Translations under genes and position numbers: made by a program
Notes under the pieces: model-generated
What the model saw: the letters and a program-made list of their open reading frames with translations, nothing else
Databases searched by the model: none
What the model was told of the DNA's origin: nothing
Shown here: positions 1-7,241 of the stretch, one piece after another
How positions within the stretch are numbered: position 1 is the first letter of the stretch
Layout of the letters: each line of letters begins with the position of its first letter
NCBI GenBank assembly: GCA_007135895.1
Contig: SLHZ01000034.1
Span: 1-11,689, forward strand
From: Balneolales bacterium
GTDB lineage: Bacteria > Bacteroidota > Rhodothermia > Balneolales > Natronogracilivirgulaceae
Direction of reading: 5' to 3'
DNA: 11,689 bases

Positions 1-292
1 CACGCACATCCCGCACTTCTTCGTAGAGATGAAGCGGCAGTTCATAGCTTTCGGCTACAGGCCGGTAGTATTCCAGTGCTTCGCGCCGGGTAGGTTTGAC
101 ACCGTGTGAAATGAACGGAACCCCGCCAATCTCAAGCCGGTCGGAAGTGGAGAAAAAGGTCATGTTGGTCGGATAGTGGAATACCGAGTTGACCAGACAA
201 CCTTTGTCGATGATTTGGAAAGGGAGGTTTCGCTGCTTGAGTGCAATCCCGCAGGCCAGCCCGATAGGTCCGGCCCCGATGATGGTGATCAT
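1..292 (-). CDS. ypdA: YpdA-family FAD/NAD(P) oxidoreductase (putative bacillithiol disulfide reductase), N-terminal part
   Basis: The minus strand read from the ATG at 292-290 gives about 97 residues and runs off the window. It opens MITIIGAGPIGLACGIAL, a Rossmann dinucleotide-binding motif (GAGPIG at residues 6-11) at the extreme N-terminus. A segment typical of the YpdA/Bdr family follows: VNSVFHYPTNMTFFSTSDRL, then EIGGVPFISHGVKPTRREAL and EYYRPVAESYELPLHLYEEV. In Firmicutes, YpdA uses NADPH to reduce bacillithiol disulfide and restore the low-molecular-weight thiol pool in the cytoplasm. The rest of the FAD domain and the NADPH domain lie outside the window. The upstream GNAT/hydrolase gene ends 92 bp away on the same strand, so co-transcription is possible. 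No strong Shine-Dalgarno precedes the ATG. The family call is by recognition; the bacillithiol substrate in this organism is inferred. Confidence 0.82.
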   Translation of the reverse strand, partial: MITIIGAGPIGLACGIALKQRNLPFQIIDKGCLVNSVFHYPTNMTFFSTSDRLEIGGVPFISHGVKPTRREALEYYRPVAESYELPLHLYEEVRDVR

Positions 293-384
293 GGTGTCTT
301 GTTTGTTACGATAAGAGGATTTCCTGACGTTATGAGGGTTTTCTGCGATGGATTTCCTGTAATTCTGCTTCTCTGATTTGCACT
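293..384 (-). other. Intergenic gap between GNAT/hydrolase and ypdA
   Basis: This 92-bp gap separates two genes on the same strand. I see no terminator hairpin with a T-tract and no strong promoter. The only pattern is the 10-mer GGATTTCCTG occurring twice on the plus strand (317-326 and 350-359), 33 bp apart. That could be chance. Confidence 0.4.
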
Positions 385-1989
385 TTATTCAAAATCCTCG
401 TCGCCTTCGGCATCAAAAGGTGGATCATCCGGCAGAATGCGGCTGTATTCGGGAAGGTCGCGGAACTGAATGCTGTAGAGGTCCCGCCGCCGGTCTTTGA
501 GCGGCATGACCGTACCGGAATGGCGTGATCGCCGGAGCACTTCGGTGTCCACATCGGCCAGAACCACCATCTCGGTGTTCTCGTCCGAAAGCGCAGCAAT
601 ACCGTCCCGGCTGAAAGAGAAGTCCGAAGGGGTGAAGATGGCCGACTGCGCGTACTGTATGGCCATGTTCTCGACCGACGGGATATTGCCGGTGGTGCCG
701 GCCATGGCCACGTAGATCTGGTTTTCGATGGCACGGGCCTGGGCGCAGGTACGCACCCTGGTGAAACCGTGCCGTTCATCGGTGCAGAAGGGGACGAACA
801 GGATATTGGCCCCGTTATCAGCGGCAAAACGGGCCATCTCGGGGAACTCGACATCATAGCATATGTTAATGGCGATCTTGCCGCGGTCGGTGTCGAAGAC
901 CTTGGGGACCGATCCCGGCTGAACCCCCCACCAGAGGCTTTCGTCCGGGGTGATATGGATCTTGTACTGCTTGTCAAAGGTACCGTCCCGCCGAAACAGG
1001 TAGGAAACGTTGAAAACGTTGTCTTTTTCGAGCGTAAAGTGGGATCCGCCGATGATGTTGATATTGTAACTGATGGCCATGTCCCGGAAAAACTCGATAT
1101 ACTGATCGGTGTATTTGGCCAGCTCCCGTGACGCCAGTCCGGGTCTCTTTTCCTCTTCAAAACTGAGGAGCTGGGTGGTCAGAAGCTCCGGAAACAGGAC
1201 AAAATCGGATTTGTAGTCGGAGGCTACATCAACGAAATACTCCACCTGTGTGGCAAAATCCTCAAAACTGCTGATTTTTCTCATCTGGTATTGCACACAG
1301 CAGATACGAACCGGCATGGATGTGATGCGCTGCTTGGGAGCCTGGCTCTGATACTCGAAATTGGTCCATTCCAGCAGAGCGGCATACCCGCACGACTCCA
1401 CGTCCTCTTCAAGGTAGTCGCGAATGATGCGTTTTACCACAAAATCATTCTGCAGCTGAAACGTCAGTACCGGATCGAATATCTTCTTGTTGATCACCGA
1501 ACGGACATAGGCGTAGATGTCCATCTTCTGCTGATGCTTGTGATAGTTGGGAAGACGGCCTCCGACCATGATTCGCCGGAGGTTGAGCTGGCGGCAGAGC
1601 TCGGTCCGCTCCTCGTAAAGCCGCCGGCCGATTTTCATGTCCCGGAACTCCGGATCCACCATCACTTCGATGCCGTATAGCGTATCACCTTCCGGATCAT
1701 GGTTGCGGATGTATCCGTCGTCCGCGATTTCCTCCCAGCTGTGGTCCGATGAGTATTCGTCCAGATCGAGTATGAGGCTGTTGCTGCAGGCAATGAGCTC
1801 TCCCTCGAAGAATACGCCGATCTGACCCTCTTTGAACTTCTTGACCTGGGATCGATAGTGATGGTAAGTGTACGGCTCCATATCCGGGAAACAACGAATC
1901 TGCAGTTTTTTTACTGCCTTGTAATCGTGCATTTCCAGAGGCCGTATTTCCAGACTGGGAAGCTGCTGGTCTTGTGGGTTGTTGCTCAT
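385..1989 (-). CDS. Bifunctional GNAT acetyltransferase / carbon-nitrogen hydrolase fusion
   Basis: A 534-residue cytoplasmic protein with two domains. Residues ~12-210 form a GNAT N-acetyltransferase: VMVDPEFRDMKIGRRLYEE at ~109-127 contains the R-x-x-x-I-G-R-R acetyl-CoA loop. Residues ~226-510 form a nitrilase-superfamily carbon-nitrogen hydrolase. Its catalytic Glu-Lys-Cys triad is visible: E268 in LFPELL, K343 in QYKIHITPDE and C377 in INICYDVEFPE. The tail is acidic (DDPPFDAEGDEDFE). This architecture is known, with members in Bacteroidota and Bacillus (YhcX-like); the substrate is not established. One possibility is that the acetyltransferase and amidase act on the same amine or amide. 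The start is the ATG at 1989, 32 bp after the protease stop, with no clear ribosome binding site. The gene may be co-transcribed with the protease upstream and ypdA downstream. Confidence 0.93.
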   Translation of the reverse strand: MSNNPQDQQLPSLEIRPLEMHDYKAVKKLQIRCFPDMEPYTYHHYRSQVKKFKEGQIGVFFEGELIACSNSLILDLDEYSSDHSWEEIADDGYIRNHDPEGDTLYGIEVMVDPEFRDMKIGRRLYEERTELCRQLNLRRIMVGGRLPNYHKHQQKMDIYAYVRSVINKKIFDPVLTFQLQNDFVVKRIIRDYLEEDVESCGYAALLEWTNFEYQSQAPKQRITSMPVRICCVQYQMRKISSFEDFATQVEYFVDVASDYKSDFVLFPELLTTQLLSFEEEKRPGLASRELAKYTDQYIEFFRDMAISYNINIIGGSHFTLEKDNVFNVSYLFRRDGTFDKQYKIHITPDESLWWGVQPGSVPKVFDTDRGKIAINICYDVEFPEMARFAADNGANILFVPFCTDERHGFTRVRTCAQARAIENQIYVAMAGTTGNIPSVENMAIQYAQSAIFTPSDFSFSRDGIAALSDENTEMVVLADVDTEVLRRSRHSGTVMPLKDRRRDLYSIQFRDLPEYSRILPDDPPFDAEGDEDFE

Positions 1990-2000
1990 GAATATATTTG

Positions 2001-2036
2001 ATACTATTTAATCAGGGAATACTATTTAATCAGGGA
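2001..2036. repeat. Perfect 18-bp tandem duplication across the protease stop codon
   Basis: The 18-mer ATACTATTTAATCAGGGA occurs twice with no gap, at 2001-2018 and 2019-2036. On the minus strand each copy reads TCC CTG ATT AAA TAG TAT, that is S-L-I-K-stop-Y. The upstream copy in the transcript encodes the last residues and stop of the subtilisin-like protease. The second copy is untranslated but keeps the same phase, so readthrough would add only YSLIK before a second TAG. It looks like a recent slippage duplication and fills most of the short gap to the next gene. Confidence 0.9.
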
Positions 2037-5000
2037 CATTTTGATGGTTTCGGTTTGATTGTCGGCGCGCAGAACGGCGATATAAATACCGCTGGCCAGT
2101 CGGGTGGCATCGAATGTGATGAACTGTGCCCGCAGTTCCACATTGCCGTCAACCAGAGTGGCAACACGCTGTCCCAGGATATTGTAGATGGCCAGCTCCA
2201 CGGGTCCCGGCTCCTGAATATGAAATTCGAAGGTGGTGCTGGAGTTGAACGGGTTGGGATAGTTCTGAAAAAGGGCCGTCCGCTCTCCCACCTGGTGGAA
2301 TCGGGAGTACTCACCCGGTGTGCTGATATCGAATCCCGGCAGGTTCCGGGCAGCGGCTACCTGGCTGCGGAGATCCTGGACCGACTCACCCCAGGCGTAG
2401 ATAAAGCCGGTTGTGATGCTGGCTTGCGGATGAAGGGTGAAAGGACCCGAAGCGGTGACAATGGAGATATCGGTACCGTGGCTGATGACCGTCCTCTCGG
2501 TACCAGCGGTGAGTGCCAGCCGTTTTTCCTGATCGGTAAAACCGTCGAACTGAGGCTGGTTGTCCCGGTAAACGAGACCAAAACGAAGACTGTCGGAACG
2601 ACTTTGAGCCGCTCTCAGGGTCATGCCGGACAGGTTGTCGATGGCAAAGGCACTTGAAACGGCTCCCATGTTGGCTACGGACACGTAGGGCGCTCCTTGC
2701 AGGTCATAGGCATAGATCAGACTGTCTTGGTCCACGAAGCCGGTCCGGTCATTGCCCGCATCGCGGATGTCCCAGTCGTTGAACAGCCCGACGTGCATGT
2801 TTTCGTATGTATCCAAGCTGTGGTTCGTGATGCGGTAGGTCAGCAGCAGGGTCTTGTCGAGTCCGGCCGAGTTGTAGACAAACGACTCCATCTCAACCGA
2901 CAGATCCCGGATTTTCGGGTGCTCTGTAGACCAGAAAACGGCTTCACCGTCGAGATCCGAGACCGCGGGCGGACGGATGAAACGGTAGTTTTTTGTGGGC
3001 AGGAAATGCCGGGTAATCCCGGTGGAATCACGCACCTGGTTGATGATGTAGGGGTCGGTTTTGGAGACCGGGTCCGGACGGATGTCGGCCGAAATCATGA
3101 GGCCGCCTTCATAGAGTATATTGGGATAGTTTCCGGGAATAAAACCGACGCCTCCGTACGATGTCAGGGCATCCATGAATCCGATGGTGCCGTCCGAGGA
3201 GAGGGAGGTAGTGATGGTGTTGATATCCAGGATGTCAAACAGAAGCCGCTCGTACTCGAACACGAAGAAATCGCTGTAACGCGAGAGACTGTGCGACATA
3301 TTGACCCGGAAGACGGGTATTTCATCAAGCCGGAAATCTTCATCAATGGCAATTTCCCAGGAGACGGTGAATTCATCATCGGTATCAATGAGACCGGCGG
3401 GATGATTCAGGGGCTGTGCCGTGACATCGGCGTGCAGATCTGAAATTGAAAAAGCGACTCCGCTGACCGGCTCCCCGAAATTGGTGCCCGTCAGTGTCAG
3501 CACTCCTTCCTGGCCCGGACTGATTTTGTCTCCGTCGGCGGTTTGAAAGGCAAAGTCCGAGATTCTCAGTGCGGGGTGCCTGGCTGTAAGGGCCGCGTGG
3601 GCATCTATCAGGCCTTTGCCCAGACGGTTCCTCATGAAGATGTTCGGGTTGGCCTGATCTATGGAGCGGGCCGTGCTGCGGATCTGGTTGGCTATGCGTT
3701 GAGGCGTCCAGTCGGGGTTTTCAGCTTTCAGCAGAGCTGCCAGACCGCTAACCACCGGTGCGGCCATGGAGGTACCCGTACTGCGGCCATAACCGGAAAG
3801 CCAGCTCACCTCCGCCTCGTTGTAGGTGAATACGGTGCTCATCAGCCCCTCACCCATGGCAAAGACATCCACGTAGAAGCCAAAATTGGAAAACTGTGAC
3901 TTGACGTCGTCGTAGGTGTTGCGGACCGAACCGACGGTGAGGACATCATCAAAGGCCGCCGGGAAGAACTCAATGCTCTGGCCGTTATTACCGGCAGCCG
4001 CCACTACCAGCGACCCGAGGGCCGTGGCAAAAGCGACGGCATCGCTTCCGAACTCCGAACGCCCGGTTCCGCCGAAGCTGCAATTGATCACGTCGGCTTC
4101 ATTGATAGCCGCGTAGATGATACCCGGATAACCGTAAGCGATACTGCGGTCATACTGTCTGGTGCCACCGACCTTGACCGGCATGAAGCGGGCCTGAAAC
4201 CCCGTACCGGCTATGCCGGCGCCATTGTCCGTGTCCGCCGCCGCTGTTCCGGCCACATGCGTGCCATGGGTTGAGTAGTTGCCGACCGGGTTGCCGTTTT
4301 GCACAGGCGGTTCACCGGAGAAGACATCGCCGCTCTCCCAGAAATTCCATCCGATGGTGTCATTTTCAATCTCCCATCCGAAGGCCGAAAAATAGTCACG
4401 TGCCCGGCCCGGCTGAGGATTGCGCCAAAGTTTCCCGATCAGATCAGGATGGTCATAGTAGACACCCGAGTCCACAATGGCGATAACGACATCCTCGGAA
4501 CCCTGGGAGACAGACCATGCCCGGAAAAAATTCTGGTACTCGAAGTAGTCGTGTCCCACTTCACCGATGAAGGGATCATTCGGAGTGTAGGAGGTGGTTT
4601 CATGGACATAGTAGGGTTCGGCATAAATCACGCCGGGCAGTTCTGCCAGCTCCCGGGATAACACGGCCGGATCTACGCCGGACGTGTATCGGAGGTGGTA
4701 AGTACGCTCCAGCTCCAGAGCCAGCTCCCTTGCACGTCCGGGTTGGGATCCCGCTCTTTTATAGCGGGCCATGGTGGTTGATGCTCCCTCACGAAAAACC
4801 GGATCCATTTCAGACAGACCATGTCCGCTCATGAACTGTTGTACGTTATCAAAGGGCATTTGCCCCGGATCGAAAGCAGTCGTGCTGTTTTTATCCCGGT
4901 CTGCGGTTTCTTCCAGCCGCTTCAGATAGATGACCGGGTCTTCGACCTTGACCATCACGACACCGGGCAGATACTGCGGCGCCGTATTTTTAGCGGTGGC

Positions 5001-5102
5001 AGGAGATGCCATCCATAGCAGCATCCCGCAGATAAGAAGCCTCGTGATAAAAAAAAGACGGGCTGCCGCTGTGGCTCTGCTCTTTAATTTGATTGTAAAC
5101 AT
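2022..5102 (-). CDS. Secreted subtilisin-like serine protease (S8) with type IX secretion C-terminal sorting domain
   Basis: From the ATG at 5102 the product is 1026 residues. It has a Sec signal peptide (MFTIKLKSRATAAARLFFIT..., cleavage near ASPATA, residue 37). A propeptide-like region (~44-169) contains LPGVIYAEPYYV. The S8 catalytic domain is at ~170-505, with Asp211 (IAIVDSGV), His279 (STHGTHVAGT), oxyanion Asn372 (AAAGNNG) and Ser445 (GTSMAAP). Several hundred residues of probable beta-sandwich follow. The last ~85 residues are a type A T9SS domain (LFQNYPNPFNSSTTFEF ... GIYIAVLRADNQTETIKMSLIK). Family knowledge says such proteins cross the outer membrane by T9SS and are anchored or released. 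The open frame extends to an ATG at 5204, which would give an unusually long region before the signal peptide; an ATG at 5132 has AGGGAG immediately adjacent. I prefer 5102, with moderate certainty on the start. Divergent from the M14 peptidase gene. Confidence 0.93.
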   Translation of the reverse strand: MFTIKLKSRATAAARLFFITRLLICGMLLWMASPATAKNTAPQYLPGVVMVKVEDPVIYLKRLEETADRDKNSTTAFDPGQMPFDNVQQFMSGHGLSEMDPVFREGASTTMARYKRAGSQPGRARELALELERTYHLRYTSGVDPAVLSRELAELPGVIYAEPYYVHETTSYTPNDPFIGEVGHDYFEYQNFFRAWSVSQGSEDVVIAIVDSGVYYDHPDLIGKLWRNPQPGRARDYFSAFGWEIENDTIGWNFWESGDVFSGEPPVQNGNPVGNYSTHGTHVAGTAAADTDNGAGIAGTGFQARFMPVKVGGTRQYDRSIAYGYPGIIYAAINEADVINCSFGGTGRSEFGSDAVAFATALGSLVVAAAGNNGQSIEFFPAAFDDVLTVGSVRNTYDDVKSQFSNFGFYVDVFAMGEGLMSTVFTYNEAEVSWLSGYGRSTGTSMAAPVVSGLAALLKAENPDWTPQRIANQIRSTARSIDQANPNIFMRNRLGKGLIDAHAALTARHPALRISDFAFQTADGDKISPGQEGVLTLTGTNFGEPVSGVAFSISDLHADVTAQPLNHPAGLIDTDDEFTVSWEIAIDEDFRLDEIPVFRVNMSHSLSRYSDFFVFEYERLLFDILDINTITTSLSSDGTIGFMDALTSYGGVGFIPGNYPNILYEGGLMISADIRPDPVSKTDPYIINQVRDSTGITRHFLPTKNYRFIRPPAVSDLDGEAVFWSTEHPKIRDLSVEMESFVYNSAGLDKTLLLTYRITNHSLDTYENMHVGLFNDWDIRDAGNDRTGFVDQDSLIYAYDLQGAPYVSVANMGAVSSAFAIDNLSGMTLRAAQSRSDSLRFGLVYRDNQPQFDGFTDQEKRLALTAGTERTVISHGTDISIVTASGPFTLHPQASITTGFIYAWGESVQDLRSQVAAARNLPGFDISTPGEYSRFHQVGERTALFQNYPNPFNSSTTFEFHIQEPGPVELAIYNILGQRVATLVDGNVELRAQFITFDATRLASGIYIAVLRADNQTETIKMSLIK

Positions 5103-5248
5103 GTTTACCAGATTTATAATTTCGAAAGACATCTCCCTAAAAATAGGGCAAAGAAAAATGATTTGGTATAAAACAGGTCTTTGAGTTCCTGTTTTTCTAA
5201 TCATATATTGTTCTTTGCCAACCGGATTATATTAAACCCATCTGCCCC
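5103..5248. other. Divergent intergenic region between protease and M14 carboxypeptidase
   Basis: This AT-rich stretch of about 146 bp separates two divergent secreted peptidase genes and must hold the promoters of both. The protease reading frame stays open up to 5204, so part of it could be coding if an upstream start is used. A plausible promoter is visible only for the rightward gene. Confidence 0.6.
5181..5209 (+). promoter_or_regulatory. Candidate promoter for the M14 carboxypeptidase gene
   Basis: TTGAGT (5181-5186) and TATATT (5204-5209) are separated by 17 bp. This resembles a sigma-70 -35/-10 pair (4/6 and 5/6 matches) and would give a start of transcription near 5216 and a leader of about 33 nt before the ATG at 5249. 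Bacteroidota-type promoters use another consensus (TTTG and TAnnTTTG), which I do not find cleanly here. The call is tentative. Confidence 0.35.
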
Positions 5249-6823
5249 ATGGTTCCGTTCAAACATTTACCGGCACCTTCGCTGCCGCTTGTTATCCTGG
5301 TCTCTTTTGTACTCTCTCTCAATCTCTCTCTTCTTTTTCCCTTTCTATCTTTCGCATCTGTTATGGCTGAACCCTCTTCCCCCTCCAATCACTCTGCCGG
5401 CACAACGGATCAATCCTCTCCGGAGACGATGGCATCCGTCCTTTACGATCATTATGAACGATACCGTGAGCCTGCCCTTCAACACCGCCGGTTCAAACAC
5501 CGGGATATCGTTCCGCTGATTCACCAGCGGGCCGCTGTCGAATCGGTCAGTCTGTCCCGTGAAGGGGTTTCGCCCGAGGGCCGGGCCATATACCGGCTGA
5601 AAACGGGCAACGGCCCCATCCAGGTGTTGCTCTGGTCACAAATGCATGGGGATGAACCCACGGCCACCATGGCCCTGTTCGATCTTTTTCGCTTTCTGGC
5701 CGCCTCCGATGAGTATGACGATTTGCGGGAAGAGATCCTGTCGAAGCTGACCATCCACGCCATCCCCATGCTCAACCCGGACGGAGCAGAGCGCTATCAG
5801 CGTCGGACCGCATTCGGGGTGGACATGAACCGTGACGCCCTGCAGCTGCAGTCTCCCGGGTCGCAGATCCTCAAGCGTATTCGGGACGAGACCAGCGCCG
5901 ATTTCGGGTTCAACCTGCACGACCAGAGCATCCGCTACTCGGCCGGAATGACACCAAAAAGCACCATCATTGCCTTCCTGGCACCGGCCTTTGACGAAGA
6001 AACGTCCATCAATCCGGTCCGTCTCCGCAGCATGAAACTGATCGCGCAGCTTGATGAAATGCTGCAGGAGTTCATTCCCGGCCACGTGGCTACCTTTTCT
6101 GACACCTTCGAGCCGCGTGCCTTTGGCGACAACATGCAAAAATGGGGAACCAGCACGATTCTCGTAGAAAGCGGCGGCATGATAGGGGATCCCGAAAAGC
6201 AGTATATCCGAAAACTCAATTTCTTGCTGTTGCTGGAATCATTTGTGTCGATCGCCCGGTCGGATTATGAATCGTACACGGTGGAGCAGTACGAATCCAT
6301 ACCTCCCAATGTATTACGCCTTCACAGCGCCATCTTCCGCGGTGTCACTTTGCCGTGGAAGCAGCATGAGTTCCAACTGGACCTGGCCGTCAACCGGTCG
6401 GAAATCAACACAAACGGAGCGACGGCGTTTTATGAGCGCGGAGTAGTCAGTGAGATCGGAGACTTGTCCACATTCGCCGGATTTGAGGAGATTGAAGCGA
6501 CCGGACTGCGCGTCAAATCCGGCAAGGTCTATCCGGATACTTTTGCTACGCATAAGGATCTCGAACAGGTCGATGTCATGGAACTGTTGCGCGTAGGCTA
6601 TACGGCCGTGCGGGTGGAGGAACTGCCGGAGGGTGTGTGGACCCGCTTCCCGCTCAATATTCTGGGTCCCGAGGCCATGCAGCCGGCAGGACCCGTCTTG
6701 CGGCGCGCGGCGAACCTGGTCTTCTATCGCGATGGGGTTCCGGCCTATGCTGTGGTGAATGGCTTTGTGGTTGACCTCGCCGCATCCGAACCGGCTGTCG
6801 GCAATGCGCTGATCTACCGGTAA
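5249..6823 (+). CDS. Secreted M14-family zinc carboxypeptidase
   Basis: A 524-residue exported protein. The first ~40 residues are a long hydrophobic signal sequence (LPLVILVSFVLSLNLSLLFP, cleavage probably after SVMA). The M14 domain spans ~75-340. Its zinc motif H133-x-x-E136 is in SQMHGDEPTA, the third ligand H224 is in FGFNLHDQS, and the substrate-binding N194-R195 is in GVDMNRDA. The general base E307 is in TSTILVESGG. The family removes C-terminal amino acids from peptides or acts on related amide bonds. About 180 residues follow the catalytic domain (~345-524) with no motif I recognise. Divergent from the subtilisin-like protease; both are predicted to be exported, which suggests joint extracellular or periplasmic protein breakdown (inference). 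No clear Shine-Dalgarno precedes the ATG. Confidence 0.9.
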   Translation: MVPFKHLPAPSLPLVILVSFVLSLNLSLLFPFLSFASVMAEPSSPSNHSAGTTDQSSPETMASVLYDHYERYREPALQHRRFKHRDIVPLIHQRAAVESVSLSREGVSPEGRAIYRLKTGNGPIQVLLWSQMHGDEPTATMALFDLFRFLAASDEYDDLREEILSKLTIHAIPMLNPDGAERYQRRTAFGVDMNRDALQLQSPGSQILKRIRDETSADFGFNLHDQSIRYSAGMTPKSTIIAFLAPAFDEETSINPVRLRSMKLIAQLDEMLQEFIPGHVATFSDTFEPRAFGDNMQKWGTSTILVESGGMIGDPEKQYIRKLNFLLLLESFVSIARSDYESYTVEQYESIPPNVLRLHSAIFRGVTLPWKQHEFQLDLAVNRSEINTNGATAFYERGVVSEIGDLSTFAGFEEIEATGLRVKSGKVYPDTFATHKDLEQVDVMELLRVGYTAVRVEELPEGVWTRFPLNILGPEAMQPAGPVLRRAANLVFYRDGVPAYAVVNGFVVDLAASEPAVGNALIYR

Positions 6824-6889
6824 CAGCTCTATTCCAGTTCATGATCCCTTATTTTAGGCCTGAGTTCAAGTGATAAGTGCAACACGACA

Positions 6890-7047
6890 GGTCTTTCCAC
6901 CGGACCAGAGTCATAAATTTGGCTCTTTCCATCGAATCAGAATCATAAATTAGGCCTTACCATCGGATCAGAATGAGAAATTTGATTCTTACCCCCGGAT
7001 TAGAATCGGAAATTAGATTCTTACCCCCGGATCAGAATCATAAATGG
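6890..7047. repeat. Five degenerate ~32-bp tandem repeats
   Basis: Units at 6890-6920, 6921-6952, 6953-6983, 6984-7015 and 7016-7047 (31 or 32 bp each). The shared core is a pyrimidine run ending in CC, then CGGATCAGAATC with variations (CGGACCAGAGTC, CGAATCAGAATC, CGGATCAGAATG, CGGATTAGAATC), then ANAAAT. Units 4 and 5 are nearly identical; unit 1 is the most diverged. The units directly abut with no unique spacers, which excludes a CRISPR array. Confidence 0.85.
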
Positions 7048-7074
7048 AGAAACAAGAAGTAAAAAAGACGAAGA

Positions 7075-7200
7075 AAAGTGACCAAAAGAGCTGACCAAAA
7101 AGTTGACCAGAAAAGTTGTCGTAAAAAACTGACCAAATAAATGACCAAAAAATTGATCAGAAAAATTGTCGTAAAAAAGTTGACGTAGAAAATTTGATCA
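7075..7200. repeat. A-rich nested repeats (12-14 bp units, 37-bp higher-order unit)
   Basis: Short units of the type (c/t)TGACCAAAAA, TTGA(C/T)CAGAAAA and TTGTCGTAAAAAA follow one another. A 37-bp block of three such units occurs at 7092-7128 and again at 7142-7178 with three differences (34/37 identical, counted by eye), offset by 50 bp. The plus strand is strongly A-rich. Diverged single units flank the blocks (about 7078-7091, 7129-7141 and 7179-7200). The function is unknown. Confidence 0.8.
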
Positions 7201-7209
7201 GAATATTTG
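7180..7209 (+). promoter_or_regulatory. Weak candidate promoter upstream of the beta-lactamase-like gene
   Basis: TTGACG (7180-7185) lies 16-18 bp before AATATTTG (7202-7209). The latter differs at one position from the Bacteroidota -7 element TAnnTTTG. It would give a leader of about 26 nt before the ATG at 7242. TTGAC-like words are abundant in the neighbouring repeats, so the -35 part has little weight. Confidence 0.3.
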
Positions 7210-7230
7210 AAGAAAATAAATCCAGGAATT

Positions 7231-7236
7231 AAGGAG
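7231..7236 (+). promoter_or_regulatory. Ribosome binding site for the beta-lactamase-like gene
   Basis: AAGGAG ends 5 bases before the ATG at 7242, a good spacing. It favours this start over the ATGs at 7257 and 7260. Confidence 0.75.
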
Positions 7237-7241
7237 AAAAC

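Larger units (their letters stand above)
6824..7241. other. 418-bp non-coding repeat-rich intergenic region
   Basis: No convincing reading frame lies between the carboxypeptidase stop and the beta-lactamase-like start. Positions 6824-6889 hold nothing I can name. Positions 6890-7047 are five degenerate ~32-bp tandem units. About 7075-7200 is a markedly A-rich block of short TGACC/TTGTCG repeats with a 37-bp higher-order unit. The last ~40 bp contain a possible promoter element and a good ribosome binding site. Confidence 0.85.

Noticed and set aside
317..359. Direct repeat GGATTTCCTG (317-326, 350-359)
   Set aside because: Ten bases in two copies is too little to separate from chance; no associated gene feature.
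330..1160. Long minus-strand frame (276 aa) within the GNAT/hydrolase gene
   Set aside because: It is Ser/Pro/Arg-rich with no domain and lies wholly over the well-supported 534-aa protein in another frame; a shadow.
2697..3443. 248-aa plus-strand frame opposite the protease
   Set aside because: Antisense to the beta-sandwich part of the T9SS protease, with no domain signal.
6890..7200. Possible CRISPR array
   Set aside because: Repeats abut without unique spacers, are degenerate in every unit, and no cas gene is nearby.
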